DNA from: JACKHO01 sp041398745
GTDB lineage: Bacteria > Planctomycetota > Planctomycetia > Planctomycetales > Planctomycetaceae
NCBI GenBank assembly: GCA_041398745.1
Contig: JAWKUB010000002.1
Span: forward strand, 1,123,671 to 1,187,670
DNA length: 64,000 bases
Direction: 5' to 3'
The first letter of the stretch is position 1. Each line of letters opens with the position of its first letter. The notes beneath the pieces were generated by a model. It ran no database searches. It had not been told where the DNA came from and worked only from the letters and a program-made list of their open reading frames with translations. Made by a program: the position numbers and the translations under genes. Of this stretch, positions 62,461-64,000 are shown piece after piece.

Positions 62461-63966
62461 GTGCCAGACACCACATCCCTTCAGCGGCCCATTGAGAATG
62501 CCTTTCCAGGTTTCGAGCCGCTGACGGCGAACTATCTGTACTGCCCGAACCAGTTCTTCGACGTCTGCCTGCCGCACTGCTCACGCGGCACGGTTCGCAT
62601 TGTGGCATACCTGCTGCGGGAAACGCTCGGCTGGCTCGACAAGCAGGGGAATCCTCGGCGGCAGGACATCAGCGCCTCTTACAGCGACCTCATTCGACAC
62701 GCAGGCGTCAGCCGGGGAGCGATTGGACCAGCGTTGCAGCAGGCCGTTCAACTACGATTCATCGAGTGCCAGCAGACTGCCCAGGCGAAAGCGGCTGGTG
62801 TGTCTGGTCAGTCGGCGATTTATCGGCTGAGATGGTCGACGAGAGGGGAGTACGTCACCGATCCCAACCTCTTCGATGGGTTCTATGCTGGAGAAGGCTA
62901 CCGCACGCCGGTACCGAATCGATTCTTTGATCGAGTCATCCCCATTGAGTCACTATCAGTCATCAAAGTTGTGGGGGCCGTCATGCGGCAGACCATTGGG
63001 TATCAGAATCAGTTCGAGGGACGACGCCAGACCTGTCCGCTGTCGTATCGCCGGTTGCAGCAGTTCACGAACCTGAGTGATCGCGCGACGCTGGCTCAGG
63101 CGATTCGCCATGCTCAACAGGTGGGTTACATCGACTGCGTGCAGGCCGGAGAGTTCGCGGCGGACAAATCGCAGCAGCAGACGGCGTCTTATGCCGTTCG
63201 CTGGCTTACCTCAGCGGCATCCCGCGACATCGGTTCAAAAACCAGACCAGAGGTCGATCAGTCCAAAATCCCGACCAGGAACGGTTCAGAAACCCCACCA
63301 GCGAATCGGTTCAAAAACCCGACCAGTAAAGAAAAGACAATTTCAAATGACAGCAAACAACAGGTTGCTGCCACTGAATGTGTGCGACTGTTGACGAACG
63401 CGGGGCTGGATGAGTTCACCGCCCGAAAACTGTGGCAGCAGCGGGGGAGCGAGGTCGTTCGCCAGCAACTCGACGGGCTCGATGCCCGGCAGCCGAGTGC
63501 GAACCGGGTCGGCATGTTGCGAAAAGCGATTGAAGAGAACTGGCCCGCCCCCGCCGCCGTTCTGCAACGGGAGTTGCAACGGCAGCGGCGCGAGCAACAT
63601 CGCGAGCAGGCCAAACGGGATCAGCAGCAAGCGGCCCAGGTCAATCAACTCAAACAGGAAAGAACCAACCGCAAGCAGCGGCTGCTCAGGGAGTGGGGGA
63701 GTGCTGATTCTCATCAGCGGCAATGCTGGCTCGATGAGGCGATCGAACAGGAACCGAGTGAGAGTCTCAAAACCATTCTGCAACGACAGGGGATTGAGAC
63801 TGATGCACCTGCCGTGCAAGTGCTGGATGTCATCGCCGAGGAACGTCAGTTGCCGCCGGTTACGATGCACGCTGAACGTGCCAGAGACCACGACCTGTTA
63901 GCCGTTACAGAAGGTGACTTCGTATCAGGTCAACCAGCAGGTCAGCTAACGGGTCACCGGAGTTGA
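62461..63966 (+). CDS. Replication-initiator-like protein with two winged-helix domains
   Basis: 501 residues from a GTG at 62461. The N-terminal 250 residues contain two related units: YCPNQFFDVCLPHCSRGTVRIV followed by a winged-helix stretch (ISASYSDLIRHAGVSRGAIG, LQQAVQLRFIEC), and VPNRFFDRVIPIESLSVIKVV followed by a second one (CPLSYRRLQQFTNLSDRATL, IRHAQQVGYIDC). This tandem layout resembles phage O-type or plasmid initiator proteins. The rest is a Gln/Arg-rich coiled region (RELQRQRREQHREQAKRDQQ) with a possible DnaD-like or primase-interaction tail. It lies next to short repeats on both sides. I infer an initiator for an integrated or extrachromosomal element; the family is not certain. 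Confidence 0.65.
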   Translation: MPDTTSLQRPIENAFPGFEPLTANYLYCPNQFFDVCLPHCSRGTVRIVAYLLRETLGWLDKQGNPRRQDISASYSDLIRHAGVSRGAIGPALQQAVQLRFIECQQTAQAKAAGVSGQSAIYRLRWSTRGEYVTDPNLFDGFYAGEGYRTPVPNRFFDRVIPIESLSVIKVVGAVMRQTIGYQNQFEGRRQTCPLSYRRLQQFTNLSDRATLAQAIRHAQQVGYIDCVQAGEFAADKSQQQTASYAVRWLTSAASRDIGSKTRPEVDQSKIPTRNGSETPPANRFKNPTSKEKTISNDSKQQVAATECVRLLTNAGLDEFTARKLWQQRGSEVVRQQLDGLDARQPSANRVGMLRKAIEENWPAPAAVLQRELQRQRREQHREQAKRDQQQAAQVNQLKQERTNRKQRLLREWGSADSHQRQCWLDEAIEQEPSESLKTILQRQGIETDAPAVQVLDVIAEERQLPPVTMHAERARDHDLLAVTEGDFVSGQPAGQLTGHRS

Positions 63967-64000
63967 ACCCGTTCACCGCTCGGACAAGCCGAGAAGGGGA

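Overview
The window looks like a chromosome segment of a planctomycete (phylum Planctomycetota). The genus cannot be resolved. The grounds are circumstantial: a two-copy transglutaminase / permuted ATP-grasp / alpha-E cluster, a GroEL without the usual GGM tail, very large secreted and STAND/WD40 proteins, a YCF48-type propeller fused to other domains, and an intergenic 20-bp palindromic repeat of a kind I associate with planctomycete genomes. Base composition is moderately GC-rich overall, judged by eye and not computed.

Left part, about 1-31.6 kb, is ordinary chromosome. In order: a partial YCF48-like propeller protein (minus strand, running off the left edge); a three-gene surface-polysaccharide unit (wecB, a family-4 glycosyltransferase, a Wzy-like polymerase); a complete phosphate regulon transcribed pstS-[terminator]-pstC-pstA-pstB-phoU-phoB with no phoR visible; recG; a sigma-54-activator-like AAA+ protein that lacks the sigma-54 contact loop; pnp and rpsO; groS-groL; then five genes of the ATP-grasp / alpha-E / transglutaminase amidoligase-type cluster, in which the ATP-grasp and alpha-E parts occur once as two genes and once fused.

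At 31.62 kb the 3' half of a tRNA-Arg(CCT) gene stands alone, without its 5' half. That is the usual footprint of a tRNA-targeting integrase, and almost everything to its right looks accessory: a 1301-residue secreted protein, two large signalling/conflict loci, and at 60-64 kb a small membrane protein, an XRE repressor, a tiny charged ORF, a repeat-rich origin-like segment, a coiled-coil HTH protein and a replication-initiator-like protein. I infer a genomic island or integrated replicon running from 31.6 kb past the right edge. No integrase is in the window.

The most unusual content lies between 36.7 and 60.1 kb. (a) Plus strand: a SIR2-like/TIR fusion is translationally coupled to a 2110-residue protein made of a STAND NTPase, one membrane segment, a long TPR-like region and two copies of an Ig-like plus family-3 solute-binding-protein module. 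It looks like a membrane-spanning, NLR-like receptor with an outside ligand-binding end and a TIR partner inside. (b) Minus strand: seven same-strand genes encode a membrane TIR protein, a DUF4062-TM-TPR protein with 14 near-identical 48-residue repeats (interrupted by four frameshifts), a small frameshifted protein, a kinase-fold protein with a TPR/TRAFs-binding-like tail, a stand-alone RyR domain, a membrane RCK-RyR protein and a DUF4062-STAND-TM protein with 15 WD40 repeats. The two loci are convergent, with tails 107 bp apart. Their domain content (TIR, SIR2-like, STAND, RyR, DUF4062, repeat sensors) is that of biological-conflict or programmed-cell-response systems. The exact combinations, especially the receptor with tandem solute-binding domains, are ones I do not recognise as described.
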